Source: Cellvibrionaceae bacterium (lineage in GTDB: Bacteria; Pseudomonadota; Gammaproteobacteria; Pseudomonadales; Cellvibrionaceae). Taken from it: a stretch of DNA of 63,677 nt. The notes beneath the pieces are model-generated. The model did not search any database. It saw only the letters and a program-made list of their open reading frames with translations, and was not told the origin of the DNA. The stretch spans positions 22,027 through 85,703 of the forward strand of contig PANW01000033.1 in assembly GCA_002707785.1 (NCBI GenBank). The letters run 5' to 3'. Of this stretch, positions 52,439-60,789 are shown piece after piece. Numbering within the stretch: the stretch's first letter is position 1; each line of letters opens with the position of its first letter. Position numbers and translations under genes: made by a program.

Positions 52439-55400
52439 CTACTCCGGCAATATATCAACTTTATCGAATTCTATAGTCTTCCGGTCAGCATGCAGCTGCT
52501 GATCACCGCCATCGCCATATTCCGGATAGGCTGTGGTAAATGGTTCTGGTGCAGCTCCAATTTCGTCACCGAACTCTCGAGGCACTCTTGCCTGTACCTC
52601 TCCTTGGTCGTTATAGAGTTGCAGTGTGTCAAATTCACCGCGTAGCCTAGCATCACTCCATGAAGAATCGGCAGGGTTGTTAATATTCACGTACTTCTTG
52701 GTCTTAATCTGAAAAGCATCACCAGCTATCGTCCCTGATTCATATTTTTTGAAGCCAAAATATGTAACTTCGCCTTCTTTCGTTTCAAGCATGTTTCGTC
52801 CCCACTTATTAGGGCTCCCGTCATCGTTTAGATATCGATCATATCTGTAGGCTGTTGAAGGTAGGGTTGCTTCCGGGCCATTAGGTCCAACATAAAAATC
52901 AGCCTTGGATTCAGCAATGGCGCCCGCAGAACGGTTAGGGTTCTCTTTTTGCTTGGTTAAGCCAAGCGGATCGATCCAGCCGATGGGATTGGGCGCATAT
53001 TGGTAATTGTTATTCCCGCCAAGTAAACCAACTGGATCCTGATGAACAAACCTCCCCACACTCGGATCATAATACCGATGACGATTGTAATGCAGTCCGG
53101 TTTCGCTATCAAAGTACTGTCCCTGAAAACGAAGAGGATTATTGATTGTTGGCTTTTCTGAAAAACCCGCAATCTGCCCATAAGCCTTGTACTGCGCTTG
53201 CCAGACAATATCCCCGTTGGCGTTGGTGATCTCTTGCGGCGTACCTAGGTGATCTAGGTGATAGTGGTGGACTTCTTCGTCTTTAACCAATGCCAGTGGT
53301 CGAAAGCTGTTGGGTTCAAAGATGTACAGCTGGCTGTCTATCCCCTTAGGCGTATGGTTGGTTTCTGACCAGAGTTGATCGCCGTTCCAGCAAAAATTGG
53401 TGTGTTTCTTTTGTTTTGACTTGAGGTGGGTGACCGATTTGCCGATGCGGCGGCCGAGTGCGTCATAGCGGTAATGGGTCTTAAAACCGTCTTTGACGAC
53501 GCTAGTGAGTTGGTTCCAGCCATTGTATTGGTAGTCAGTGTGCAGTCGCTGGGATTGTCCGCGTTTCTCTTCGCTGAGATTGCCGCGATTATCGTATTTA
53601 AAGTGTCGATCGCCATACAGACTTAGGCGATTGCCTTTGCTGTAGAGGGCTTGCCCGCTATCGCTGTTGATCAAGTTGCCGGCGGGGTCAAAGCTGAAGG
53701 CCTCTTGCACGGCGCCGTCGACCTTAGTCAACTGATCATTGTGATCGTAGTGGTACTGAGTGATACCGCGCAGTAGATCCTCAATTTGCTCGAGATTGCC
53801 CGCGTGACTGTATTTGTAATCTCGCTGAATGAGGGTGTCTTGCTGGCGGCTGTTGGCTGTCTTTTGTTGAAGCAAACGGCCTAGATCGTCGTAGTCAAAT
53901 TCGCTACTAAGATGACCTTGAACCTTGCGCTTAAGCAGTCCGGCGGCGTCGTATTCGCAGCGGACGACGGGTTGACCATTGTGGTCGAGACCGTAGAGCT
54001 GCCCACCGGGAGAGTGTTGAAAGTTGAGGTGATGATCGTCCGAGCTGGTCGTCGTGCGCCAACCTCGTTTGTCGTAGCTGTGTCGTAAGCTGTGGGAGTG
54101 TGCTGTTGAGTTTCCCTGTGCCGTTGATTGAGCCAAGGTGTCGCTGTCACAATGTTCGGCGATGAGACGGCCGCTGTTGTCATATTGATAACGCACAAAA
54201 GCGTCGGCATTGTTGGCAGCGGTTAGGCGCCCCAGTGGGTCGTAGTGGAACTCAGCGCTATCGCCGGAGTTGTTACTCTTGCGCAATAGGCGGCCCAGTG
54301 CATCGCGACTGAACTGGGTGACCACATCCATGTCGCGATGTTCAATCAATTGACCCGCGGGGTCGTAGCGATAGTATTGTTTGCGGCCATCAAAACCGGT
54401 TTCTTCGATCAGGCGTTCATTGCCATCGTATTTGAGCGAGTAGCGCTCGCCTTTCTCGTTGGTGAGGCCAACGAGGTTTCGCTCTTTGTCATATTGGTAG
54501 TCGAAGGTTTGTCCATTGGCATCGATGCGACGTTCTACCTGTGAAAATCCACCATAGAAATACTGTGTTGAGCGGCCCTCAGCGTCTTTATGACACGTAA
54601 TTTGTCCCGCATCGTTGTAGGTCAGTTCGATCGACTGGCCGTCGGCTTGTTCAAGACGTGTGAGTTTTCCACGGGCGTTAAATTGGTAGCGAGTGGTGGT
54701 GCCGTTGGCAGCGGTAACTTGATTGACGCGCCCCCAATTGTCGTATTCGTATTCGGTAGTGCGGCCGTCTGCGTCGGTCTGGCTGATCAATTCACTTTGA
54801 CCGTTCCAGCGCAGGTGTTGTTTTCCACCCTCGGGATCAATCAGTGTTTCCAGCAGTCCGCGATTGTTGTATTGATACTGCCAACAGTTGTTATTGGGGT
54901 CGCGGCTTTCAGCCAACAAGCCTTCAGCGTTGTAGCGTTTCTGCCAGTGATTGCCGAGTGCATCGGTAATCAGTGTCGGCTGACCTTGTGCGTTGTAACG
55001 AATACGAGTGCTATTGCCTAAGGCATCAGTGACACGAGTGATCTGACCGAGCTTGTCGTGGCGATAATAGGTGGTGTTGCCATTGGCATTGGTTTCGCTG
55101 CAGAGATTGCCGTAGCTGTCGTACAGGCGTTTGGTGATGCCGCCTTCGGGGTCAATTTCTTTGACGACTCTGCCATGCTCATCGCAGTGATATTGATGAA
55201 CATTGCCATTGCTGTCGGTGGAATAACTTATCTTCTGCTTAGGGCGCCACTTAAAACGATAGTCGTAAGCCCCGTTATCTGACCACTGTCGTTGGCATCG
55301 TGCTTCAGGGGTGTGTTGGTCCCACTCGAATAGAAAATTGACACCCGCATGAGTCCTGCGGCGGAGAATGATGTGGTTATCGTATTGATAGCTTTCGCTC

Positions 55401-56518
55401 TCACCACTTTGATCGGTGGCTTCGATGAGGTCGAGTTCTTCGTCATAGTGGTAATGTGCTAGTACTGCACCGTCGGGATTCTCGGTGCACGCCAGCGCCG
55501 GGGCTAAAATGGTTTCAATAAGCCCATTTTGATTGCACTGAAATTCGAGACTTCTTCCCCATGAGGTTATTAGTTTCTTGGGGGCGCCTTGAGTGTAGTC
55601 AATGCTGATGCTGTTATTGAAGCTATCTCTAATTTCAACCAGTGGAAGAAATGGGCTTAAACCGTCGGCTCGAAACAGGCGCTTAGCTTGTTTCAGCTCA
55701 ACGATTTCATAGCAATGTTCGCTGGGACGATTAACCGCAATTTTTTCGCTTTTGTTGTAACTGTTGTGACCAATTCGCGGACAAGTAAAGGTGATACGTC
55801 TGCCTTCACGGTTATGGTAGTGCAGCTTTTCACCGACCTTGTGGAGCTTCTCGCACAGCGGATGGGTCCAACCGTGCCCTAGACCGAGGTTTTCCGGATT
55901 ACTGCTGCGATAGGTTCGAGTCCAAACAAGCTCGATGGGCCCGAGTAGAGTAAAGTCGGTGAGTGGCAGCAGTTCTTCACCCGATACCATGCTAACGGGA
56001 TCGCCGTCACAAGGCGTATCCTTGGTGGCAGGTTTGTCAGCGGGTTGAGAACCGGGGTCAGACTTTTGGGCCGGGCTAGTTGAAACCGTTTTTTTGTCAG
56101 AGACTGGTCCACTGCTCGATTTTTTGGGGGCGACGAAAGAGGAACTCGCTCTGCTTTCATAGGAGTTGTGATTGTCAGACGGTTTTGTCTGTGCATTCGC
56201 GACCTGTCCGATTGTCGCGTCTTCTGAGCTGCGAGTTTGGTCATATCCCTTTGGTAGTTTGTACACTCGGTAGCGTTTACTTCTTAGCAAGCTTTCCGCA
56301 GTTTCATTGGGGATACTGCCTAGCTTTTGTTTAAATTTCCTAAGATTCTCGCCGTGCAGTGTTGCCTCAAAAACGAGACAAGCGTTGAGCCCGCCAAAGC
56401 TCTGCTCTTCTGCCGAACTTGGTAAGTCTGCTGGATGCTGTTCGCAGAGCAGGTAGGGGATGCCGTTCTTGTCTTCGATGGTGATCGTTTGTTGATTAGA
56501 GATCGTTTGACTATCCAT
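52439..56518 (-). CDS. Rhs-family polymorphic toxin
   Basis: A 1359-residue Rhs protein. Residues 1-165 form an N-terminal region with no PAAR motif that I can see, ending in a lysine/serine-rich linker. A DUF6531-like segment begins at GDPVSMVSGEELLPLTDF. About 20 YD repeats follow to the RHS core end (HLGTPQEITNANGD, ETGLHYNRHRYYDPSVGRF), with the DPLGL cleavage motif near residue 1187. The last 172 residues are the variable tip (ADFYVGPNG, LPSTAYRYDRY, LRGEFDTLQL, EFDKVDIL). Similar tips occur on other Rhs toxins; an ADP-ribosyltransferase of the TreTu type is possible but unproved. No VgrG, EagR or type VI genes are nearby. Confidence 0.92.
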   Translation of the reverse strand: MDSQTISNQQTITIEDKNGIPYLLCEQHPADLPSSAEEQSFGGLNACLVFEATLHGENLRKFKQKLGSIPNETAESLLRSKRYRVYKLPKGYDQTRSSEDATIGQVANAQTKPSDNHNSYESRASSSFVAPKKSSSGPVSDKKTVSTSPAQKSDPGSQPADKPATKDTPCDGDPVSMVSGEELLPLTDFTLLGPIELVWTRTYRSSNPENLGLGHGWTHPLCEKLHKVGEKLHYHNREGRRITFTCPRIGHNSYNKSEKIAVNRPSEHCYEIVELKQAKRLFRADGLSPFLPLVEIRDSFNNSISIDYTQGAPKKLITSWGRSLEFQCNQNGLIETILAPALACTENPDGAVLAHYHYDEELDLIEATDQSGESESYQYDNHIILRRRTHAGVNFLFEWDQHTPEARCQRQWSDNGAYDYRFKWRPKQKISYSTDSNGNVHQYHCDEHGRVVKEIDPEGGITKRLYDSYGNLCSETNANGNTTYYRHDKLGQITRVTDALGNSTRIRYNAQGQPTLITDALGNHWQKRYNAEGLLAESRDPNNNCWQYQYNNRGLLETLIDPEGGKQHLRWNGQSELISQTDADGRTTEYEYDNWGRVNQVTAANGTTTRYQFNARGKLTRLEQADGQSIELTYNDAGQITCHKDAEGRSTQYFYGGFSQVERRIDANGQTFDYQYDKERNLVGLTNEKGERYSLKYDGNERLIEETGFDGRKQYYRYDPAGQLIEHRDMDVVTQFSRDALGRLLRKSNNSGDSAEFHYDPLGRLTAANNADAFVRYQYDNSGRLIAEHCDSDTLAQSTAQGNSTAHSHSLRHSYDKRGWRTTTSSDDHHLNFQHSPGGQLYGLDHNGQPVVRCEYDAAGLLKRKVQGHLSSEFDYDDLGRLLQQKTANSRQQDTLIQRDYKYSHAGNLEQIEDLLRGITQYHYDHNDQLTKVDGAVQEAFSFDPAGNLINSDSGQALYSKGNRLSLYGDRHFKYDNRGNLSEEKRGQSQRLHTDYQYNGWNQLTSVVKDGFKTHYRYDALGRRIGKSVTHLKSKQKKHTNFCWNGDQLWSETNHTPKGIDSQLYIFEPNSFRPLALVKDEEVHHYHLDHLGTPQEITNANGDIVWQAQYKAYGQIAGFSEKPTINNPLRFQGQYFDSETGLHYNRHRYYDPSVGRFVHQDPVGLLGGNNNYQYAPNPIGWIDPLGLTKQKENPNRSAGAIAESKADFYVGPNGPEATLPSTAYRYDRYLNDDGSPNKWGRNMLETKEGEVTYFGFKKYESGTIAGDAFQIKTKKYVNINNPADSSWSDARLRGEFDTLQLYNDQGEVQARVPREFGDEIGAAPEPFTTAYPEYGDGGDQQLHADRKTIEFDKVDILPE

Positions 56519-56903
56519 TGTCGATAAAAGTCTCTTTAAAAGGTTTTGTTGATTGAAACAAGGAGCGAGTGTGGTTTTTCGCGTTATCTAATATCGATGT
56601 TTTTGTAACTCGAAAGCAGTGATCTTGATTGGCCAAACGTTGCGGCAGAAAAGGACAGAATGAGTTTGCTGAGCTCAGTCAATAGGGGATCAGATAACAT
56701 ACAACAATTCCGGTTTGTTGCGACAAGTGGGGTTCAGCGAAAGTGCGGATTCTAGCGCAAATTGAATTAGGGGATGAAGCGGAATTTGATGAAATATGGC
56801 TGCATTGAAGGAATTGAAAAATTCACTGAGTGAATCGTGATGAAACTCTCAAAACCTGTCTTTTTATTCTGAACTAAAGTGTGGTTTTTGATTGGGGTAG
56901 CTC
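56519..56903. other. 385-base gene-free stretch
   Basis: It separates the divergent rhs and CheX-like genes. It is AT-rich near rhs (around 56560-56610) and near 56810-56890 and should hold both promoters. No clear dyad, repeat or RNA gene was seen. A weak GGGGTAG before the ATG at 56904 is a possible ribosome site. Confidence 0.45.
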
Positions 56904-57713
56904 ATGGTTACGGCTGAGGGGAGTGTGGAGGCTAGTCTGCGAACCGTGGCCAGCGAGACGCCAGAGGCCAACAACATCAATCCTTCACAGAGCTGTGTCG
57001 ATTGGCATTGAGTGGAGTGGCTTGAAGTGGCTCGTTATGCTGCAGTTCTCATGATTACCTCGCAACTGCGATTAGATGACGAATTGGCCTTGATGCTTTG
57101 CGCAGTTCTGAACAGCGTAAGGCTAGGTGATCATAGGGACATTAGAGTGTTGCCGTCCGTTGGATTTGTCGCCGGAGAGAACGCTGACTATTCTCTAAGT
57201 AAGAATTATTGCGGTAATTGGCCGTCATCGAGGAAGAATGTGAATGCCCCTAATTCGCAACAGCTATATGAGGCTGTACAGTCATTCTGGCATTGTTATA
57301 GCAAGGAGCCGTTAGTTTGTCTTGACGAGCGATCCAGATTGCCAATGGAATTGCGTCTGCTGTGGTTCGCCTGCGATACAGCCGGTTCGGATTGTCGAGC
57401 GGTATTAATGGGGATTGATCCGTTATTAGCTGAACAGTTGGCATCTGATATGTTTGGAAGATCGACGGCTACTGTGTCAGATGAAGATGTTCGAGATGCG
57501 ATCGGTGAAATCACCAATATTATCGCCGGTTTGGTCAACAACCTCGAAAAGCTGCAGGTTAGACGCCAATTGCCGATAAAACTTCATGAGGATCATATAG
57601 TTAAGCGTTTTTCAAAGTTAAAGGTGTTGGCTGACGTGATGATGGAGTCGAGCGGCCGAATTTGTTATTTGGCTGTCGCGGATGGGGAGTTGGGCTTGGG
57701 GGGGCCGAATTGA
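56904..57713 (+). pseudogene. CheX-like protein gene with in-frame TGA near the start
   Basis: An ATG at 56904 with GGGG six bases upstream opens 35 codons (MVTAEGSVEA ... SCVDWH) and stops at TGA 57009-57011. The same frame then stays open for 233 codons (57012-57713). The second part contains a CheX-like domain in its latter 150 residues, with FELRLLWFACD-like PMELRLLWFACDTAG and the DAIGEITNIIAG helix that in CheX carries the Glu and Asn for phosphatase action. A GTG at 57012 or ATG at 57051 could start a shorter protein, but neither has a ribosome site. Product: possible aspartyl-phosphate phosphatase. Whether it is broken or restarted is open. Confidence 0.6.
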
Positions 57714-58657
57714 TGGTGCGAGTACTTATTGTTGATGATAGTAAGGCAATGCAACATATTATTCGTCGCGGGCTAGATAGCGCGGGATTCAGTGACATAG
57801 AAACACTCTTGGCGTCTAGCGCTGAAGAGGCCCTAAAGCAGGTTAAACAATGGCAGCCGGACCTAATCTTGTCAGACTGGCACATGCCAGAAATGACGGG
57901 GTTGGATCTTGTTAGGGCTTTGAGCCGTGAGCAAATCGATACCAAAGTGGGTTTCGTGACCACCGAAACTTCGGAAACTCGTATTCAGGAAGCTCGGGAG
58001 GCAGGGGTGCAGTTTATCGTTAATAAACCCTTTGATGTTACGACATTAGTTAGCGCGGTAAGCCCTGTTATTGATCAGATCCGCGCGGCACAGACAAAGC
58101 AACTACCGACGCTAAATGTCGAGAGTGGCGAGCTTAAGGGGCAATCAGGCGACAGGGGTGATGCGTTGAGTTTGCCATCCGTAGAAGTGCTTGAAGAGGC
58201 CATCAACCGCATAGGCAGCCGCGAGGTGTTTATGGAGCCGATGGATAAAATCAATTTCACCAACGCCAGCCTTCCTGGTCTTTTGGTGGTTTTGGCTGAT
58301 CGGTCTTCTAATCAAATTCGGGCAGTGGCTATCCTAGATCTTTCTGCCGCCTCTTTGTTAGGGGGCTCGTTTATTAATATGAATGAAGAGAAAGTACAGC
58401 AAGCCATCAGCCGTGGATTAATCCAGTCCGAGATCAGTAATGCCTGCGAGCGTATGTTCGAGCGGTTGTGTGAGGATGAGCAGTTAGACCTCTCTGTTGG
58501 TGGTAGTCGTTTGGAGGTTATGCGTTTTAGCCAGATTCAGAAAATATTCCCTAAGCTGCAAGCGATGCTCAATACTCCGTCTGATTTGCGCATTGATTGT
58601 GATATTGCCGCTATCGGTTATGGCCAGGGCGCCATGACCATTGTGCTGCCGAGTTGA
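57713..58657 (+). CDS. Response regulator with receiver and CheX-like domains
   Basis: A 314-residue protein starting at MVRVLIVDDSK, its ATG sharing one base with the preceding stop (TGATG) behind a G-rich ribosome site. The receiver has Asp8, Asp9, phosphorylatable Asp55 (LILSDWHMPE) and Lys105 (VNKPFD), so it should be phosphorylated. Residues about 160-314 resemble the CheX/CheC/FliN fold (GLLVVLADRSSNQIRAVAILDLSAASLLGG and RGLIQSEISNACERMFERL), but the Glu-x2-Asn motif is degenerate. It could both receive and remove phosphate, or act as a sink. Middle gene of a three-gene operon. Confidence 0.85.
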   Translation: MVRVLIVDDSKAMQHIIRRGLDSAGFSDIETLLASSAEEALKQVKQWQPDLILSDWHMPEMTGLDLVRALSREQIDTKVGFVTTETSETRIQEAREAGVQFIVNKPFDVTTLVSAVSPVIDQIRAAQTKQLPTLNVESGELKGQSGDRGDALSLPSVEVLEEAINRIGSREVFMEPMDKINFTNASLPGLLVVLADRSSNQIRAVAILDLSAASLLGGSFINMNEEKVQQAISRGLIQSEISNACERMFERLCEDEQLDLSVGGSRLEVMRFSQIQKIFPKLQAMLNTPSDLRIDCDIAAIGYGQGAMTIVLPS

Positions 58658-58664
58658 GGTTGTT

Positions 58665-59813
58665 ATGTTCGATGCGACAGTCCTCGCCGTCATCAGTGTA
58701 AACCTCTTTATTCTGTTGATTGTTACATGGGGTGTTTTGGCTCTGTTTATACGCTCTCTCAGCAAGGATAAGCTGCGTCTCTCCGATTTGCTCGAACAGG
58801 CCATAAAGAATTATAAAGAGTTGAAAGCTCTGTTAGAGAAAGATCAGATTGTCAATCGTATTCCCGATAAAGGGGATGATGCGTTAGGCGGATTCATTGA
58901 GGATATAGAAAAGACCTCAGCGACGCTCGATCAATTACAGCAATCGCGCAGTGAGCAGCTGGAGAGTTTGGATAAAATTGAGAGTGTTGCAAATGCTCTA
59001 AAAGAAGATGAACAGGTGAGGGCGTTAAAGTGCGAGCTCGCCACCTTAAAGGCGCAGATTGTACACAGTGAAGATGTAATGGTGACTATGAAGACCCAAG
59101 CCACCGCAAGCCGTCATCGTCTGTCGGTGTTGGAAGAAAAGCTGGAGAATACTCAGCATTTTCCACAAAGAATCTCTAGCTTGGAGGATCTACAAAGGAA
59201 GCTTCGAGGAAGTAACAAGCAGTTGATGGAAAAACTCGAAGAAAGCCGTCTCAAGGTTAAAGCACTGAATCATGCGAAATCCGAAAACACCAAGCTAAAG
59301 TCCACCTTGGATAACTATATTGAAAAGAGCAAAAATGGAGAACGACTGATTAATAACCTGCAAGATAAACTGTCAGAAGTTCAAGGCATGCTGGATGAAA
59401 CGCGAGCAACGATCGATAAGTTTTCTGAACAACCAGCAATTAACATGGAAGAAGCGGAAGTAGCAGAGATTAAAGATGCACTGTCGCGGGCGTTGCGAGA
59501 AAAGCAGTTTATCGAAGAGCAATATTTGGAACTGTTAGACAAAGTGGAAGAGGCGGGTGATGTGACCGAACAGCTGCAGCGATCACAAAATGAATGTGCG
59601 ATGTTGGAACAGTCTTATTTGACTTTGATGAGTGAAATTGAACAACACGACGCAAGTGCACAGGAAAGCGCGTCCCATCCACATGCTGAGAAGTCCTCAG
59701 ATGAGCCTGTACTGACCATGTCAGACATGGATGCTTTTGATGAAGAGTCCGATAGTCTCGATGAAAAAGATAATAACGGCTCGGATGATGATTTTAAATT
59801 GGAGCAGATATAG
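58665..59813 (+). CDS. Membrane-anchored long coiled-coil protein
   Basis: A 382-residue protein from the ATG at 58665 (MFDATVLAVI), seven bases after the preceding stop and with GAGG upstream. One N-terminal transmembrane helix (about residues 5-28) is followed by about 300 residues of heptad-rich charged helix (from LSDLLEQAIKNYKELKALLEKD to about 325) and an acidic tail (DEESDSLDEKDNNGSDDD). It has no known enzymatic motif. The layout suggests an inner-membrane scaffold that positions partners in the cytoplasm. Its tight coupling to two chemotaxis-like proteins suggests a shared role, which is inference. Confidence 0.85.
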   Translation: MFDATVLAVISVNLFILLIVTWGVLALFIRSLSKDKLRLSDLLEQAIKNYKELKALLEKDQIVNRIPDKGDDALGGFIEDIEKTSATLDQLQQSRSEQLESLDKIESVANALKEDEQVRALKCELATLKAQIVHSEDVMVTMKTQATASRHRLSVLEEKLENTQHFPQRISSLEDLQRKLRGSNKQLMEKLEESRLKVKALNHAKSENTKLKSTLDNYIEKSKNGERLINNLQDKLSEVQGMLDETRATIDKFSEQPAINMEEAEVAEIKDALSRALREKQFIEEQYLELLDKVEEAGDVTEQLQRSQNECAMLEQSYLTLMSEIEQHDASAQESASHPHAEKSSDEPVLTMSDMDAFDEESDSLDEKDNNGSDDDFKLEQI

Positions 59814-59860
59814 TTTTTTGCTGCGACACGATGGGTTGTGCCGCAGTCTCACTCGACAGT

Positions 59861-60526
59861 CTATTTTTTCATGGAGCCTGAAACATAGGCCATGAACTCT
59901 TCCGCGTTAGCACGTTGGTCAGCGTCGATTTTCTTGGAAATATCACTGCTTGCCATTAGTGCATCCCACTCTGCCAATCCTTCCACCGCATCGAGCGGAT
60001 TCCACTGCAACATGGTCGGGCCCACCAACTTGGGTATGGCTAGCGCATAGCGCAGGTAAATATCTGCAATGGTGAGAGTGTCTCCGGTTAAATAAGGACC
60101 GAATTTGGCCAGTTTCTTGAGTCCGCCCATCCCGCGATCGAGCACGGCTTGAACTTCGGTGCAGAGCTCCTTCGGCGGCTGTGATTGTGTCATTGCAAAG
60201 GGCAGCAGACGACGGGCCGAAAGCTCTAGGTAGAGCTCAGACACTTTGGTGATTTGACGCACTTTCGCACGGGCTTCGATGTCATCAGGTAGAAGCGGGT
60301 TGTTGGAATAAGCGTCTTCGATGTATTCCACCATTACGCTGCTTTCGCCCAAATTCGTGCCGGCATCGGTCGTCATGGCTGGAGCTTTGCCTAGGGGGTT
60401 TACAGCTAATAGCTCTGGTGTGCCGGGGTAAGCAATGCGTTCTTCAAATTCTACGCCTTTGTACATCAATGCGTGTTTAACAATGTTGTGATAGTTGGAG
60501 TAGGGGAATCCAAATAGGGTGATCAT
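59861..60526 (-). CDS. Glutathione S-transferase
   Basis: A 221-residue soluble GST. The N-terminal thioredoxin-like domain has FPYSNYHNIVKHALMYKGVEFEE with a possible catalytic Ser or Tyr, and the cis-proline loop LGKAPAM followed by LGESSVMVEYIED (glutathione carboxylate binding). The C-terminal helical domain contains LTGDTLTIADIYLRYALAI. It differs from the metaxin-like GST at 38467 and is closer to ordinary detoxification GSTs. The substrate is unknown. Single gene. Confidence 0.92.
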   Translation of the reverse strand: MITLFGFPYSNYHNIVKHALMYKGVEFEERIAYPGTPELLAVNPLGKAPAMTTDAGTNLGESSVMVEYIEDAYSNNPLLPDDIEARAKVRQITKVSELYLELSARRLLPFAMTQSQPPKELCTEVQAVLDRGMGGLKKLAKFGPYLTGDTLTIADIYLRYALAIPKLVGPTMLQWNPLDAVEGLAEWDALMASSDISKKIDADQRANAEEFMAYVSGSMKK

Positions 60527-60789
60527 GGTAAATCCTTGTGGTGGTGATAAGTGTTGTTAATGGCTATCGGTTTATTGTTGTAATTGTGTTCGCGTTCAAT
60601 GGGAGTCTATCGAATGCTACTTAATGGTTACGGCCAGCTGATGGGTAAGGCTCAGCAATGCTAGCTTAGCGTATTGAGGTGACTTTGCAGAACTGGAGAT
60701 TATTGATAGTGGGCTATCACCGCTCAAAATAGAGCGGTAGTAGACAAGTGAATAGTAGCTGCTAGGAGAGCGCCTGCTGATCAAGTGGG

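Noticed and set aside
54590..55021. Long plus-strand open frame of 143 codons opposite rhs
   Set aside because: It mirrors the repetitive YD-repeat coding sequence, has no ribosome site, and many similar mirror frames occur along the same gene.
52439..56518. Part of a type VI secretion locus
   Set aside because: No VgrG, Hcp, PAAR, EagR or sheath gene is found in the window.
57012..59813. Part of a chemotaxis gene cluster
   Set aside because: No cheA, cheW, cheB, cheR, methyl-accepting receptor or flagellar gene is adjacent.
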